From Cyclobacteriaceae bacterium (GTDB taxonomy: Bacteria; Bacteroidota; Bacteroidia; Cytophagales; Cyclobacteriaceae): a stretch of DNA of 64,000 bases. A model generated the notes under the pieces. That model saw only the letters and a program-made list of their open reading frames with translations, made no database searches and had not been told where the DNA came from. A program made the translations under genes and the position numbers. Each line of letters starts with the position of its first letter. Positions within the stretch are counted from its first letter, which is position 1. Below are positions 42,133-50,394 of the stretch, one piece after another. Location: the NCBI GenBank assembly GCA_016787665.1, contig JAEUUC010000013.1, forward strand, positions 186,001 to 250,000. Direction: 5' to 3'.

Positions 42133-43671
42133 ATGGTAGCCAAGACATTTGGAAGTGCGGTTCATGGCGTTGATGCCCGCACCATTACCGTGGAGGTGGA
42201 TGTCACCCAGGGCAAGAGCTTTTTCCTTACGGGTCTGCCCGATAACGCCATCAAAGAAAGTCAGCACCGAATTGAATCCGCCATCAAAAGCCTCGGCTAC
42301 TTTATGCCGCGCAACAAGGTGGTTGTTAATCTCGCGCCTGCCGACATTCGCAAGGAAGGCTCGGCTTATGATTTGCCCATTGCGCTCTGCATTTTGTCTG
42401 CCAGCGGGCAGTTGAAAACAGAGACATTGGAGAAATATGTCATTATGGGCGAGCTATCGCTGGATGGCGACCTGCGCCCGATCAAAGGTGTGTTACCCAT
42501 TGCCATCCAGTCGCGTAAAGATTCGTTCACCGGATTTATTCTGCCGCAAGCGAATGCTAATGAGGCTGCGATTGTCAACAATCTCGACATACTCGGAGTA
42601 GCCACGTTAAAAGAGGCCATCGAATTTTTCGAAGGCAACCGCACACTCCAGCCATTGCGGGTAGATACACGCGAAGTTTTCCAAAATAAGGCGAACCATT
42701 ACGATTCAGATTTTCGCGATGTGCAGGGACAGGAAAACATTAAGCGTGCCCTTGAGATTGCCGCGGCCGGGGGTCACAATGTCATCATGATCGGCCCGCC
42801 TGGTGCCGGCAAAACGATGCTGGCCAAACGACTGCCCACCATTTTGCCACCGCTTAGTTTGAACGAAGCGCTTGAAACCACCAAGATTCACTCTGTTGCG
42901 GGCAGACTTGGCTCCAATGCTACGTTGTTAACCACACGACCTTTTCGCAGCCCGCACCACACCATTTCCGATGTAGCCCTAGTAGGCGGTGGAGGCAATC
43001 CGCAGCCAGGCGAAATTTCACTTTCGCACAATGGTGTGTTGTTTCTCGATGAATTGCCGGAGTTCAAGCGCACGGTACTGGAGGTGATGCGCCAGCCGAT
43101 GGAGGAAAGGCGCGTCACCATTTCGCGCGCCAAAGTGTCGATTGATTACCCGGCCAACTTTATGCTCGTGGCCAGCATGAACCCGTGCCCCTGTGGCTAT
43201 TACAATCACCCCGAAAAGCAATGCGTCTGCGCCCCCGGTGTGGTGCAGCGCTACCTCAGTAAGATCAGCGGGCCCTTGCTGGACCGGATTGACCTGCACG
43301 TGGAAGTGGTGCCGGTAAGTTTTGATGAAATGACGGCCCAACGCAAGAGCGAAACAAGTGAGGTAATTCGCGAACGCGTGGTCAAGGCCCGCGAGGTACA
43401 GTCCAGCCGGTTTGCCAACCAGGACACGATCTATTGCAATGCCATGATGCCGAGCAACATGGTGAAGGAGATTTGTGTCATTAATGAAGCCGGAGTGAAA
43501 CTGTTAAAGACCGCCATGGAACGCTTGGGCCTTTCCGCCCGAGCGTACGATCGTATCTTGAAGGTATCGCGCACGATTGCAGACCTGGCCGGAACGGAAG
43601 AAATCAAAATCGAACACCTGGCCGAGGCCATTCAGTATCGCAGCCTGGATCGGGAGGGATGGGCAGGATAA
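42133..43671 (+). CDS. comM: YifB/ComM-family Mg-chelatase-like AAA+ protein
   Basis: The 512-residue protein shows an N-terminal Lon-S5-like domain (from VHGVDARTITVEVDV), the AAA+ core with Walker A GPPGAGKTML and sensor segments, then a Cys cluster NPCPCGYYNHPEKQCVC and the C-terminal Mg-chelatase region ending YRSLDREGW. ComM from Vibrio cholerae is a hexameric branch-migration helicase that helps integrate transforming DNA. A ComEA-like protein lies in the same window, but that does not prove competence. Confidence 0.93.
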   Translation: MVAKTFGSAVHGVDARTITVEVDVTQGKSFFLTGLPDNAIKESQHRIESAIKSLGYFMPRNKVVVNLAPADIRKEGSAYDLPIALCILSASGQLKTETLEKYVIMGELSLDGDLRPIKGVLPIAIQSRKDSFTGFILPQANANEAAIVNNLDILGVATLKEAIEFFEGNRTLQPLRVDTREVFQNKANHYDSDFRDVQGQENIKRALEIAAAGGHNVIMIGPPGAGKTMLAKRLPTILPPLSLNEALETTKIHSVAGRLGSNATLLTTRPFRSPHHTISDVALVGGGGNPQPGEISLSHNGVLFLDELPEFKRTVLEVMRQPMEERRVTISRAKVSIDYPANFMLVASMNPCPCGYYNHPEKQCVCAPGVVQRYLSKISGPLLDRIDLHVEVVPVSFDEMTAQRKSETSEVIRERVVKAREVQSSRFANQDTIYCNAMMPSNMVKEICVINEAGVKLLKTAMERLGLSARAYDRILKVSRTIADLAGTEEIKIEHLAEAIQYRSLDREGWAG

Positions 43672-43672
43672 C

Positions 43673-44188
43673 ATGATCCGAATAAATCAACAACTACTTC
43701 TTCCGTTCACCATCCGGTGGGTCGTGATGTTGATCTTGGACGCCATGATCATAAAAGTCGCGCTGCAGGCAATGGCGTTCGAGGCACCTCGCCTTCAGGC
43801 CGTGGCGATAGTGGTTGGGTTTGCAGCGGTAGTTTTGTTCCTCGTGTTTACCACACGCTGGGTATTGGAAGTTAACGTGCAGCATAAGACATGGAAACAC
43901 GCACTCCGGATACTTGGCTTTCACTTGGGCATTAGTAAACCCTTTAACGCCATCGAGAGAGTTTTTATCAATAAACTCCGGATGAAGCAAAATGCTATGC
44001 CGGTTGTACCTGGATTACCCTCGTTACTCCCTTCGTATTCGGAATGTCTGTACAAAGCCTTTCTCAAGTTCGATGACGGGGAGAAACTGGAACTGCTGAC
44101 CGATACCGACAAAGCGAAGCTGGTTCGTACGCTCAACCGTTATAACGATGTACTCCAGACCCAAATTTGGGATACTACCGGAGAATAG
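43673..44188 (+). CDS. Two-span membrane protein with PH-like C-terminal region
   Basis: About 171 residues. Two hydrophobic segments (about 12-35 and 43-62) are followed by a soluble part rich in short strands with the charged, PH-like pattern FDDGEKLELLTDTDKAKLVRTLNRYND. The family is not recognised. It starts one base after the comM stop, so the two are in one operon. Confidence 0.6.
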   Translation: MIRINQQLLLPFTIRWVVMLILDAMIIKVALQAMAFEAPRLQAVAIVVGFAAVVLFLVFTTRWVLEVNVQHKTWKHALRILGFHLGISKPFNAIERVFINKLRMKQNAMPVVPGLPSLLPSYSECLYKAFLKFDDGEKLELLTDTDKAKLVRTLNRYNDVLQTQIWDTTGE

Positions 44189-44253
44189 AAAGTCAAAAAC
44201 TAAATTTCTTGAACGCTGTTGCCCTGCATCCTGTCAGTTACTATTATTGGCGA

Positions 44254-45165
44254 ATGTCAACCACAACACGAATTAACAGATTACGGGAGCTCCGAATTAA
44301 GCGGTTGGAGTGGGTGCGCGCGTTAAAAGATACACTGTTTATTAGCCTGGGTGTGGTGTCAGCAGCTTTCGGCCTGAAAGGCTTTTTACTGCCCAACCAG
44401 TTTTTGGATGGTGGCGTCATGGGTATTTCGCTGCTCGCGCACATCGTCACAGGCATTTCGCTTCCGTGGCTGGTGGTGCTTCTTAACCTTCCTTTCATCC
44501 TGGTGGCCTACACCCAGGTTTCACGGCTATTTGCGATCAAAACACTGATAGCCGTTGCTGTTCTGGCTGGCGTGTTGGCCGTGGTCGACTTTCCGCTCAT
44601 CACCGAAGACAAGTTGTTGATTTCGGTCTTCGGGGGGTTTTTCCTGGGAGCGGGGATCGGGTTATCCATACGCGGTGGCAGCGTAATTGACGGAACTGAA
44701 GTGTTGGCCATTTATTCAAGCCGAAAAACAACCCTCACGGTTGGCGATATCATCCTGATCTTTAACATTATCATATTTTCCGTGGCGGCCTACCTCATCA
44801 ATATGGAGACGGCCCTCTATGCCATTCTAACGTACCTGGTAGCTTCCAAAACAGTTGATTTTGTGGTGCACGGCATTGAGGAGTACACCAGTGTAATCAT
44901 CATCTCAGACAAGAGTCAGGAAATTCAAAAGGCGATCATCGAAACGATGGGCCGGGGGGTAACCATTTTGAAAGGTACGAGCGGGTATGGCAAGCGAGGG
45001 CACCAAGCCAAAGATCATGATGTGATTTTTTCGGTGATTACCCGCCTTGAGTTGCAGAAACTGAAAACCGAGATAGCCAAAATTGATGAAAACGCATTTG
45101 TAGTGGAAAACAGTGTGAATGACATCAAAGGAGGCATGATCAAAAAACGCCCTCTGCAAGACTAG
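44254..45165 (+). CDS. YitT family membrane protein (YitT plus DUF2179)
   Basis: About 303 residues. Five membrane spans in the first 220 residues carry the YitT pattern AAFGLKGFLLPNQFLDGGVMGISLLAHIVTG and GFFLGAGIGLSIRGGSVIDGTEVLA. The soluble C-terminus (about 225-295, from SVIIISDKSQEIQKAIIETMGRGVTILKGTSGYG) is the DUF2179 domain. The family is widespread in bacteria; the substrate is unknown. Confidence 0.9.
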   Translation: MSTTTRINRLRELRIKRLEWVRALKDTLFISLGVVSAAFGLKGFLLPNQFLDGGVMGISLLAHIVTGISLPWLVVLLNLPFILVAYTQVSRLFAIKTLIAVAVLAGVLAVVDFPLITEDKLLISVFGGFFLGAGIGLSIRGGSVIDGTEVLAIYSSRKTTLTVGDIILIFNIIIFSVAAYLINMETALYAILTYLVASKTVDFVVHGIEEYTSVIIISDKSQEIQKAIIETMGRGVTILKGTSGYGKRGHQAKDHDVIFSVITRLELQKLKTEIAKIDENAFVVENSVNDIKGGMIKKRPLQD

Positions 45166-45170
45166 TATTC

Positions 45171-45593
45171 ATGACCCGTACCATTATCTTTTATGGTGTT
45201 GCCCTGGCTGCGCTGGTTTTGGTGCTCAAGTTCATCGAATATCGGTTTATTGTCCGCGATTTGTCCATTGAATTCTACCTCGGGGCAGTGGCGTTGTTCT
45301 TTACTGTGTTGGGTGTTTGGGCCGGCCGTAAGCTTACCCGAAAGAAAATCGTAACCGTGGGCCCAGCGTTTGTGCTGAACGAAGTTGAATTACAACGGTT
45401 AGGTATTAGCAAGCGTGAGCATGAGGTACTCGGGCTGATGGCCGAGGGGCTGAGCAACCAGGAGATTGCCGACCACCTATTTGTATCACTCAATACCGTG
45501 AAAACACACACGTCCAACCTGTTTCTCAAGCTGGAGGTGAGCCGCAGGACCCAGGCCGTCCAGCGGGCGAAGCAGTTACGGCTCATTCCCTAA
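45171..45593 (+). CDS. Membrane-tethered LuxR-type transcriptional regulator
   Basis: A 140-residue protein with two N-terminal membrane spans (about 4-20, 33-50) and a C-terminal LuxR/GerE helix-turn-helix (LGISKREHEVLGLMAEGLSNQEIADHLFVSLNTVKTHTSNLFLKL). There is no receiver domain or autoinducer pocket. Direct membrane anchoring of a DNA-binding domain is uncommon and may mean release by proteolysis or co-localised regulation. It starts 5 bases after the YitT-family gene. Confidence 0.85.
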   Translation: MTRTIIFYGVALAALVLVLKFIEYRFIVRDLSIEFYLGAVALFFTVLGVWAGRKLTRKKIVTVGPAFVLNEVELQRLGISKREHEVLGLMAEGLSNQEIADHLFVSLNTVKTHTSNLFLKLEVSRRTQAVQRAKQLRLIP

Positions 45594-45687
45594 GGCCTGC
45601 TGAAGCCCGGATTTCAAATTCGGTCAAGTCTGGAATCTTGAATCTTGCGCTCCTTCTTTCGGCTGATTTCTGCTACTTTTCGATAAA

Positions 45688-45703
45688 TCACCCGTTCGGG
45701 TGA
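45688..45703. other. Small stem-loop in the DUF4199 leader
   Basis: TCACCC-GTTC-GGGTGA forms a 6-bp stem upstream of the DUF4199 start. It may be structural chance; a one-mismatch box TACTTTTC lies just before it at 45674-45681. Confidence 0.4.
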
Positions 45704-45753
45704 AGGTTTTGGTGGGGCGTAAACCGTGTTTTGGGCGTCAAACAACAAAAGCC

Positions 45754-46281
45754 ATGAAAAAAATTGTTCTCGTCTACGGCCTTATCGCAGGTGCCATCGT
45801 GGGGGTCATGCTGCTGATCACCATGCCCTTGTATGAAAAAGGCTCCCTGAATTTTGAAAATGGGGAACTCATTGGGTACACCACCATGGTGGTGGCCTTG
45901 TCCCTGATCTTCTTCGGGATCAAGTCTTACCGCGATAACCACCAATCGGGTACCATTACGTATTGGAAGGGATTGCAGGTGGGATTGCTGATCACGCTCG
46001 TGGGCAGTCTGGTTTATGCCACGGTCTGGGAATTCATGTACCAAAACATGTCGACCGACTACATTGAAAAAATGTACGCGCATTATGCGGAGTCGCAAAA
46101 GGCTAGCGGAGCCACACCGGAGGAACTGGCGGAATTGAAGTCTCAGTTTGAGGTGTATGATCAGAATTTTTTGCTTCGCTTTTGTATAACCGCATTCATG
46201 GAGATGTTTCCTGTGGGATTCATCATTTCATTGGTAAGCGCGGGGCTACTTCGCAAAAAGGAGTTCTTACCCGCCACCTAA
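45754..46281 (+). CDS. DUF4199 family membrane protein
   Basis: The 175-residue protein has four hydrophobic segments (about 3-22, 37-55, 70-92, 140-165) and the DUF4199 pattern YTTMVVALSLIFFGIKSYRD, followed by a polar stretch rich in Gln, Lys and Glu, and ITAFMEMFPVGFIISLVSAGLL. The family is Bacteroidota-typical and of unknown function. The start at 45754 (MKKIVLVYG) is preferred over a longer upstream frame. Confidence 0.88.
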   Translation: MKKIVLVYGLIAGAIVGVMLLITMPLYEKGSLNFENGELIGYTTMVVALSLIFFGIKSYRDNHQSGTITYWKGLQVGLLITLVGSLVYATVWEFMYQNMSTDYIEKMYAHYAESQKASGATPEELAELKSQFEVYDQNFLLRFCITAFMEMFPVGFIISLVSAGLLRKKEFLPAT

Positions 46282-46292
46282 TCCCAAATCAT

Positions 46293-46766
46293 ATGAACAA
46301 GCGAATTATCGTATTGGCCCTGGTTGCCTCCTTTTCTTTTGGATTCTACTTACGTAAAGGCGACCATCGCGAACGCAACCATCAAACAACACATATGAAA
46401 CTAGGGGCATTTTCTGTGAGCCTGAGTGTCAAGGACATTCAGGCATCGAAAAAGTTTTACGAAAATTTGGGCTTTACCGCGATCGGTGGTGATCTGAAAA
46501 AGAACTATCTCATTATGAAAAATGGCAATGCGCTGGTGGGATTGTTTCAAGGTATGTTTAAGGGAAATATTCTTACATTCAACCCCGGGTGGGACGAAAG
46601 CGGACAGGTGGTAGACCCTTTTGACGATGTGAGAAAAATACAACAACATCTGACGCGAGAGGGAATTCAGTTGACCTCCATGGCGGATGAGGCAACCACG
46701 GGACCCGCCAGTATTACCCTCACCGATCCGGATGGCAACGTGATCTTGATTGATCAACATCGGTAG
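46293..46766 (+). CDS. VOC-family protein with N-terminal hydrophobic segment
   Basis: About 157 residues. The N-terminus IIVLALVASFSFGFYLRK looks like a signal anchor. The body LGAFSVSLSVKDIQASKKFYENLGFTAIGG, NGNALVGLF and DPDGNVILID is the vicinal-oxygen-chelate (glyoxalase) fold, with the end of the fold DPDGNVILID. It may be cytoplasmic if the start is instead the ATG at 46395 (MKLGAF), so export is uncertain. The substrate is unknown. Confidence 0.82.
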   Translation: MNKRIIVLALVASFSFGFYLRKGDHRERNHQTTHMKLGAFSVSLSVKDIQASKKFYENLGFTAIGGDLKKNYLIMKNGNALVGLFQGMFKGNILTFNPGWDESGQVVDPFDDVRKIQQHLTREGIQLTSMADEATTGPASITLTDPDGNVILIDQHR

Positions 46767-46785
46767 ATTATTTACCTGGCTTCAT

Positions 46786-47247
46786 ATGCAATCCAAAGCA
46801 AAAACTCCGAACGAGTATATTGAAACGCTGCCTCGCGACCGCGCGGAGATTATTTCCGCGATTCGTAAGGCTGTTAAACGAAATCTGCCGAGAGGTTTTG
46901 AGGAGACTATGCAGTACGGCATGCTGAGTTATGTCGTGCCCCATAAGCTTTATCCGGCCGGTTACCATGTTAAGCCGTCAGATGCGCTACCCTTTATTAG
47001 CATCGCCTCTCAGAAAAACCACATTGCGGTATACCACATGGGTCTGCAGGGCAAACTGCTGGAATGGTTTACCACCGCCTGGAAGAAACATTCGGCAAAA
47101 AAGCTGGATATGGGCAAGAGTTGCATTCGGTTTAAAAAGCCCGAGGATGTACCCTTGCCGTTGATAGCGGAGTTGGCGGCCAAGGTTACGCCCCAACAGT
47201 GGGTTGACGAATATGAGTATCTCAAAGATCAACGACAAAAAAAATGA
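46786..47247 (+). CDS. DUF1801 family protein
   Basis: About 153 residues. The sequence TPNEYIETLPRDRAEIISAIRKAVKRNLPRGFEETMQYGMLSYVVPHK shows the DUF1801/YdhG signature, with FISIASQKNHIAVYHMG and GKSCIRFKKPEDVP. The function is unproven, with suggested links to iron or small-molecule handling. It overlaps the next VOC gene by 4 bases (ATGA). Confidence 0.88.
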   Translation: MQSKAKTPNEYIETLPRDRAEIISAIRKAVKRNLPRGFEETMQYGMLSYVVPHKLYPAGYHVKPSDALPFISIASQKNHIAVYHMGLQGKLLEWFTTAWKKHSAKKLDMGKSCIRFKKPEDVPLPLIAELAAKVTPQQWVDEYEYLKDQRQKK

Positions 47248-47633
47248 AACGCGTAACCGGACTGGGTGGAGTTTTCTTCAAAACTTCAGATCCTAAAAAA
47301 ATCAAGGAGTGGTACGGCAAGCACCTGGGCTTACCAATCGATGAGTATGGCGCCACGTTCAACTGGAAGGAGCAAGATGGGCAAACACCGGGTATGACAG
47401 TTTGGAGCCCTTTCGCAAGCGATACCCGGTACTTTTCACCCAGCGAGAAGCCCTTTATGTTGAACTACCGGGTGGAAAATCTGGTGGAACTAATGCAAGT
47501 CTTAAAAAGTGAAGGAGTGGAGATCGTAGGTGAAGTGCAGGAGGAGCCGTATGGCAAATTTGGTTGGGTGCTGGACCCCGATGGCAACAAAATTGAGTTG
47601 TGGGAGCCCCCGCAGGAGCCGACAAAGCCCTGA
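47244..47633 (+). CDS. VOC-family (glyoxalase-like) protein
   Basis: A 129-residue VOC protein: RVTGLGGVFFKTSDPKKIKEWYGKHLGLP, FMLNYRVENLVELMQVLKSEGVEIVG, and GKFGWVLDPDGNKIELWEP. The DPDGN-xIELWEP tail is a common glyoxalase/antibiotic-resistance fold. No metal-ligand assignment is secure. It ends 36 bases before nuoA. Confidence 0.9.
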   Translation: MKRVTGLGGVFFKTSDPKKIKEWYGKHLGLPIDEYGATFNWKEQDGQTPGMTVWSPFASDTRYFSPSEKPFMLNYRVENLVELMQVLKSEGVEIVGEVQEEPYGKFGWVLDPDGNKIELWEPPQEPTKP

Positions 47634-47669
47634 TCGCAATACAAAACGTGTTCTGTATCTTTACCTCGC

Positions 47670-48155
47670 ATGACAGAATCAAATTACGGGCAGGCGTGGG
47701 GTGAGGTGCTGATGTTCCTGTTGGGCGGCTTGCTGTTCGTGGGCGCTGCGTTATTCGTTTCCCGATTCCTACGCCCCAACCGGCCGGGAGAGCAAAAACT
47801 GAGCTCCTACGAAAGTGGTGAGCAGGCGCAAGGCTCGGCCTGGGTACAGTTTAACGTTCGGTATTACATCATCGCCCTGATTTTTCTCTTGTTCGAAGTC
47901 GAAATCGTTTTTTTGTTTCCGTGGATTACGACCTTCACCGATCAGTCAGCCCAGAAAGCAACAGGCGGTGAATGGGGGATTTGGCTGGCATTGGAAATGA
48001 CCGTTTTTATTCTCGTGCTTGCCCTGGGTTTAGCTTATGCCTGGCGTAAGGGCTTTTTGGATGGCGTGAAACCCAGACCGCAGACGACTGACTTTAAATC
48101 TGTAGTGCCGCGCAGGTACTATGATAAAATCAATGAACAATATCAAAGCCGGTGA
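47670..48155 (+). CDS. nuoA: NADH-quinone oxidoreductase subunit A
   Basis: The 161-residue protein has three membrane spans (about 9-33, 68-85, 107-128) and the NuoA motif KLSSYESGEQAQGSAWVQFNVRYYIIALIFLLFEVEIVFLFPW. NuoA is part of the proton-pumping arm of complex I. A box TATCTTTA (one mismatch to TAnnTTTG) lies 7-14 bases upstream. It overlaps nuoB by 4 bases. Confidence 0.95.
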   Translation: MTESNYGQAWGEVLMFLLGGLLFVGAALFVSRFLRPNRPGEQKLSSYESGEQAQGSAWVQFNVRYYIIALIFLLFEVEIVFLFPWITTFTDQSAQKATGGEWGIWLALEMTVFILVLALGLAYAWRKGFLDGVKPRPQTTDFKSVVPRRYYDKINEQYQSR

Positions 48156-48676
48156 GTGAACCTGTCAACAGTATTGCTGAATTAAAGCCCGGCACGCACT
48201 ACCGCGAGTCGTTCGGCAACTCCGGTCTGGTGGTGACCAAACTGGATGACCTGTTTAACTGGTCACGACTATCCTCGTTGTTTCCGATGACGTTTGGGCT
48301 GGCCTGTTGTGCCATTGAATTTATGAGTACCGGATCGACACCCTACGATATGGACCGTTTCGGTATGGCTCCGCGGGCGACACCCCGGCAAAGTGACGTG
48401 ATGATTATTGCCGGCACGGTCACGTTTAAGATGGCCGACCGGATTAAACGTTTGTACGAGCAAATGGCGGAGCCGCGTTACGTAATCTCGATGGGGTCTT
48501 GTGCTAACTGTGGGGGCCCGTATTGGCAACATGGTTATCATGTGGTGAAAGGTGTTGACCGGATAATACCGGTGGATGTATACGTGCCTGGCTGTCCTCC
48601 GCGGCCCGAGGCCCTAATTGGGGGTATACTCAAATTGCATGAGAAGATCCGGGAAGAAAGTATTCTCAATGCGTGA
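48152..48676 (+). CDS. nuoB: NADH-quinone oxidoreductase subunit B
   Basis: The 174-residue protein binds the N2 4Fe-4S cluster that hands electrons to quinone. The ligands are visible: tandem Cys52-Cys53 in FGLACCAIEF, Cys117 in GSCANCGGPYW, and Cys148 in VPGCPPRPEALI. It starts with GTG inside the nuoA stop (GTGA). Confidence 0.97.
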   Translation: MSEPVNSIAELKPGTHYRESFGNSGLVVTKLDDLFNWSRLSSLFPMTFGLACCAIEFMSTGSTPYDMDRFGMAPRATPRQSDVMIIAGTVTFKMADRIKRLYEQMAEPRYVISMGSCANCGGPYWQHGYHVVKGVDRIIPVDVYVPGCPPRPEALIGGILKLHEKIREESILNA

Positions 48677-48677
48677 C

Positions 48678-49154
48678 ATGGAAGATCAACTGCGTTCAAT
48701 TCTTACCCCCATTGCCCAACACCCGTTTCATGCGGTAACGGACTCTGCTCCGTATACGCTTCAATTGAATGCGCAAGATGTAACGCGTATCTGCCGGGTG
48801 TTACAGCAGCATGATCAACTTTATTTTGATCAGTTATCGTGCATCACCGGGCTCGACAACGGCCCCGAAGTCAATACGCTTGAGGTGATTTATCATCTGT
48901 ACTCGATCCCATTCAATCGATCGTTGGCACTGCGTGTAGTACTGCCGCGCGAGGCTCCCGAACTGGAGTCAGTGGCTTCGCTTTGGAAGTCGGCCAACTG
49001 GCTGGAGCGCGAGGTGTTTGACATGTATGGCATACACTTTACCGGTCACCCCGACTTGCGCAGAATTCTGATGCCAGCCGATTGGGAAGGATTTCCGTTG
49101 AGGAAAGACTATCAGCATCAGGAAATGTATCATGGTGTAACGGTTAAGTACTAA
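48678..49154 (+). CDS. nuoC: NADH-quinone oxidoreductase subunit C
   Basis: About 158 residues matching the 30-kDa subunit of complex I: LEVIYHLYSIPFNRSLALRVVLPRE, PELESVASLWKSANWLEREVFDMYGIHFTGHPDLRRILMP with the WxEREVxDMYGI signature, and DWEGFPLRKDY. NuoC is in the peripheral arm, separate from nuoD here. The ATG at 48678 follows the nuoB stop by one base; ATG at 48669 is an alternative. Confidence 0.93.
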   Translation: MEDQLRSILTPIAQHPFHAVTDSAPYTLQLNAQDVTRICRVLQQHDQLYFDQLSCITGLDNGPEVNTLEVIYHLYSIPFNRSLALRVVLPREAPELESVASLWKSANWLEREVFDMYGIHFTGHPDLRRILMPADWEGFPLRKDYQHQEMYHGVTVKY

Positions 49155-49155
49155 C

Positions 49156-50394
49156 ATGGCACTTCACCATACCCTTACTCAGGACAAGCTTCAATATCAG
49201 GTTGATCACGGCCACCTGGAGAAATCTGAGCCCAACAAGTTCCGCTCTGGTGAACTGCGTACGGAGGAGATGATCATTAACATTGGGCCTCAGCACCCTT
49301 CTACGCACGGTGTTTTGCGCCTCGAAGTGCTCAGCGATGGTGAAGTGGTGAAAGAAGTAGTACCCCACATCGGTTACCTGCACCGCTGTTTTGAAAAGCA
49401 CGCGGAAAACCTGCCCTATAACCAGATCATTCCGTTTGTCGATCGACTGGACTACGTGGCGGCCATGAATTGCGAGCATGCCTACGTGATGGGCGTGGAG
49501 AAGATGTTAGGATTACACGGCCAATTGCCCAAGCGCGTGGAGTATAGCCGCGTGTTGGTGGCCGAGCTCAATCGCATCGCGTCTCACCTGGTAGCCATAG
49601 GTACGTATGGACTCGATCTGGGCGCCTTTACTCCATTCTTTTGGATCATGCGCGACCGCGAGCATATTCTGCGCATGCTGGAGTGGACCTGCGGGGCGCG
49701 CCTGCTCTATAACTACATCTGGATCGGAGGACTGTTTTACGATCTGCCGGTGGGGTTTGAGGAGAAAGCCCGTGAATTCATTCAATACTTTCAGCCGAAA
49801 CTGAATGAACTGGAGAAGCTGCTGGTGGAGAACAAAATTTTTATCGACCGCACTGCGGATGTTGGCGTGTTACCCCTCGATTTGGCTATCAACGCGGGCG
49901 TAACCGGTCCAATGTTGCGGGCATCGGGTTTGCGTTTTGACTTGCGCAGGGTTGACGCCTACTCGGTATACCCCGAACTGGAATTTGACATCCCGATAGG
50001 AGAGGGGCGAATGGGCACAATCGGTGATTGCTGGGATCGCACGTGGGTGCGCCTGCAGGAAATGCGCGAGTCGTGCAAAATCATCAACCAGTGTGTCGAT
50101 CGTTTGCTCTCCGATCACAAGCGAACGCGCGAGTTTGATCCCCAGGCACTCGTTCCCAAAAAAATAAGACCCACCAAGCAAGATATCTACGTGCGTGCCG
50201 AAAATCCGAAGGGCGAGCTGGGCTTTTTCTTTCGGGCCGATGGAAAAAGCGATGTGCCGTTTCGTTGTAAAGTCAGATCGTGTTCCTTTGTAAATCTTTC
50301 TGTGCTGCCCGAAATCAGCCGGGGCGCACTGATGGCTGATCTTATCGCGATATTGGGTTCCATTGACATTGTGTTGGGCGAAGTAGACCGGTAA
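49156..50394 (+). CDS. nuoD: NADH-quinone oxidoreductase subunit D
   Basis: The 412-residue protein is the 49-kDa subunit of complex I: NIGPQHPSTHGVLRLEVLSDGE, GYLHRCFEKHAEN, LDYVAAMNCEHAYVMGVEKM, ADVGVLPLDLAINAGVTGPMLRASG, and the C-terminal GALMADLIAILGSIDIVLGEVDR. It forms the quinone pocket with NuoB. It starts one base after the nuoC stop. Its own stop overlaps the nnr start; no nuoE or later subunit follows. Confidence 0.97.
   Translation: MALHHTLTQDKLQYQVDHGHLEKSEPNKFRSGELRTEEMIINIGPQHPSTHGVLRLEVLSDGEVVKEVVPHIGYLHRCFEKHAENLPYNQIIPFVDRLDYVAAMNCEHAYVMGVEKMLGLHGQLPKRVEYSRVLVAELNRIASHLVAIGTYGLDLGAFTPFFWIMRDREHILRMLEWTCGARLLYNYIWIGGLFYDLPVGFEEKAREFIQYFQPKLNELEKLLVENKIFIDRTADVGVLPLDLAINAGVTGPMLRASGLRFDLRRVDAYSVYPELEFDIPIGEGRMGTIGDCWDRTWVRLQEMRESCKIINQCVDRLLSDHKRTREFDPQALVPKKIRPTKQDIYVRAENPKGELGFFFRADGKSDVPFRCKVRSCSFVNLSVLPEISRGALMADLIAILGSIDIVLGEVDR

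Noticed and set aside
45601..45670. Possible tRNA-like T-loop (TTCAAATTC) after the LuxR gene
   Set aside because: No acceptor, D or anticodon stems can be built around it.
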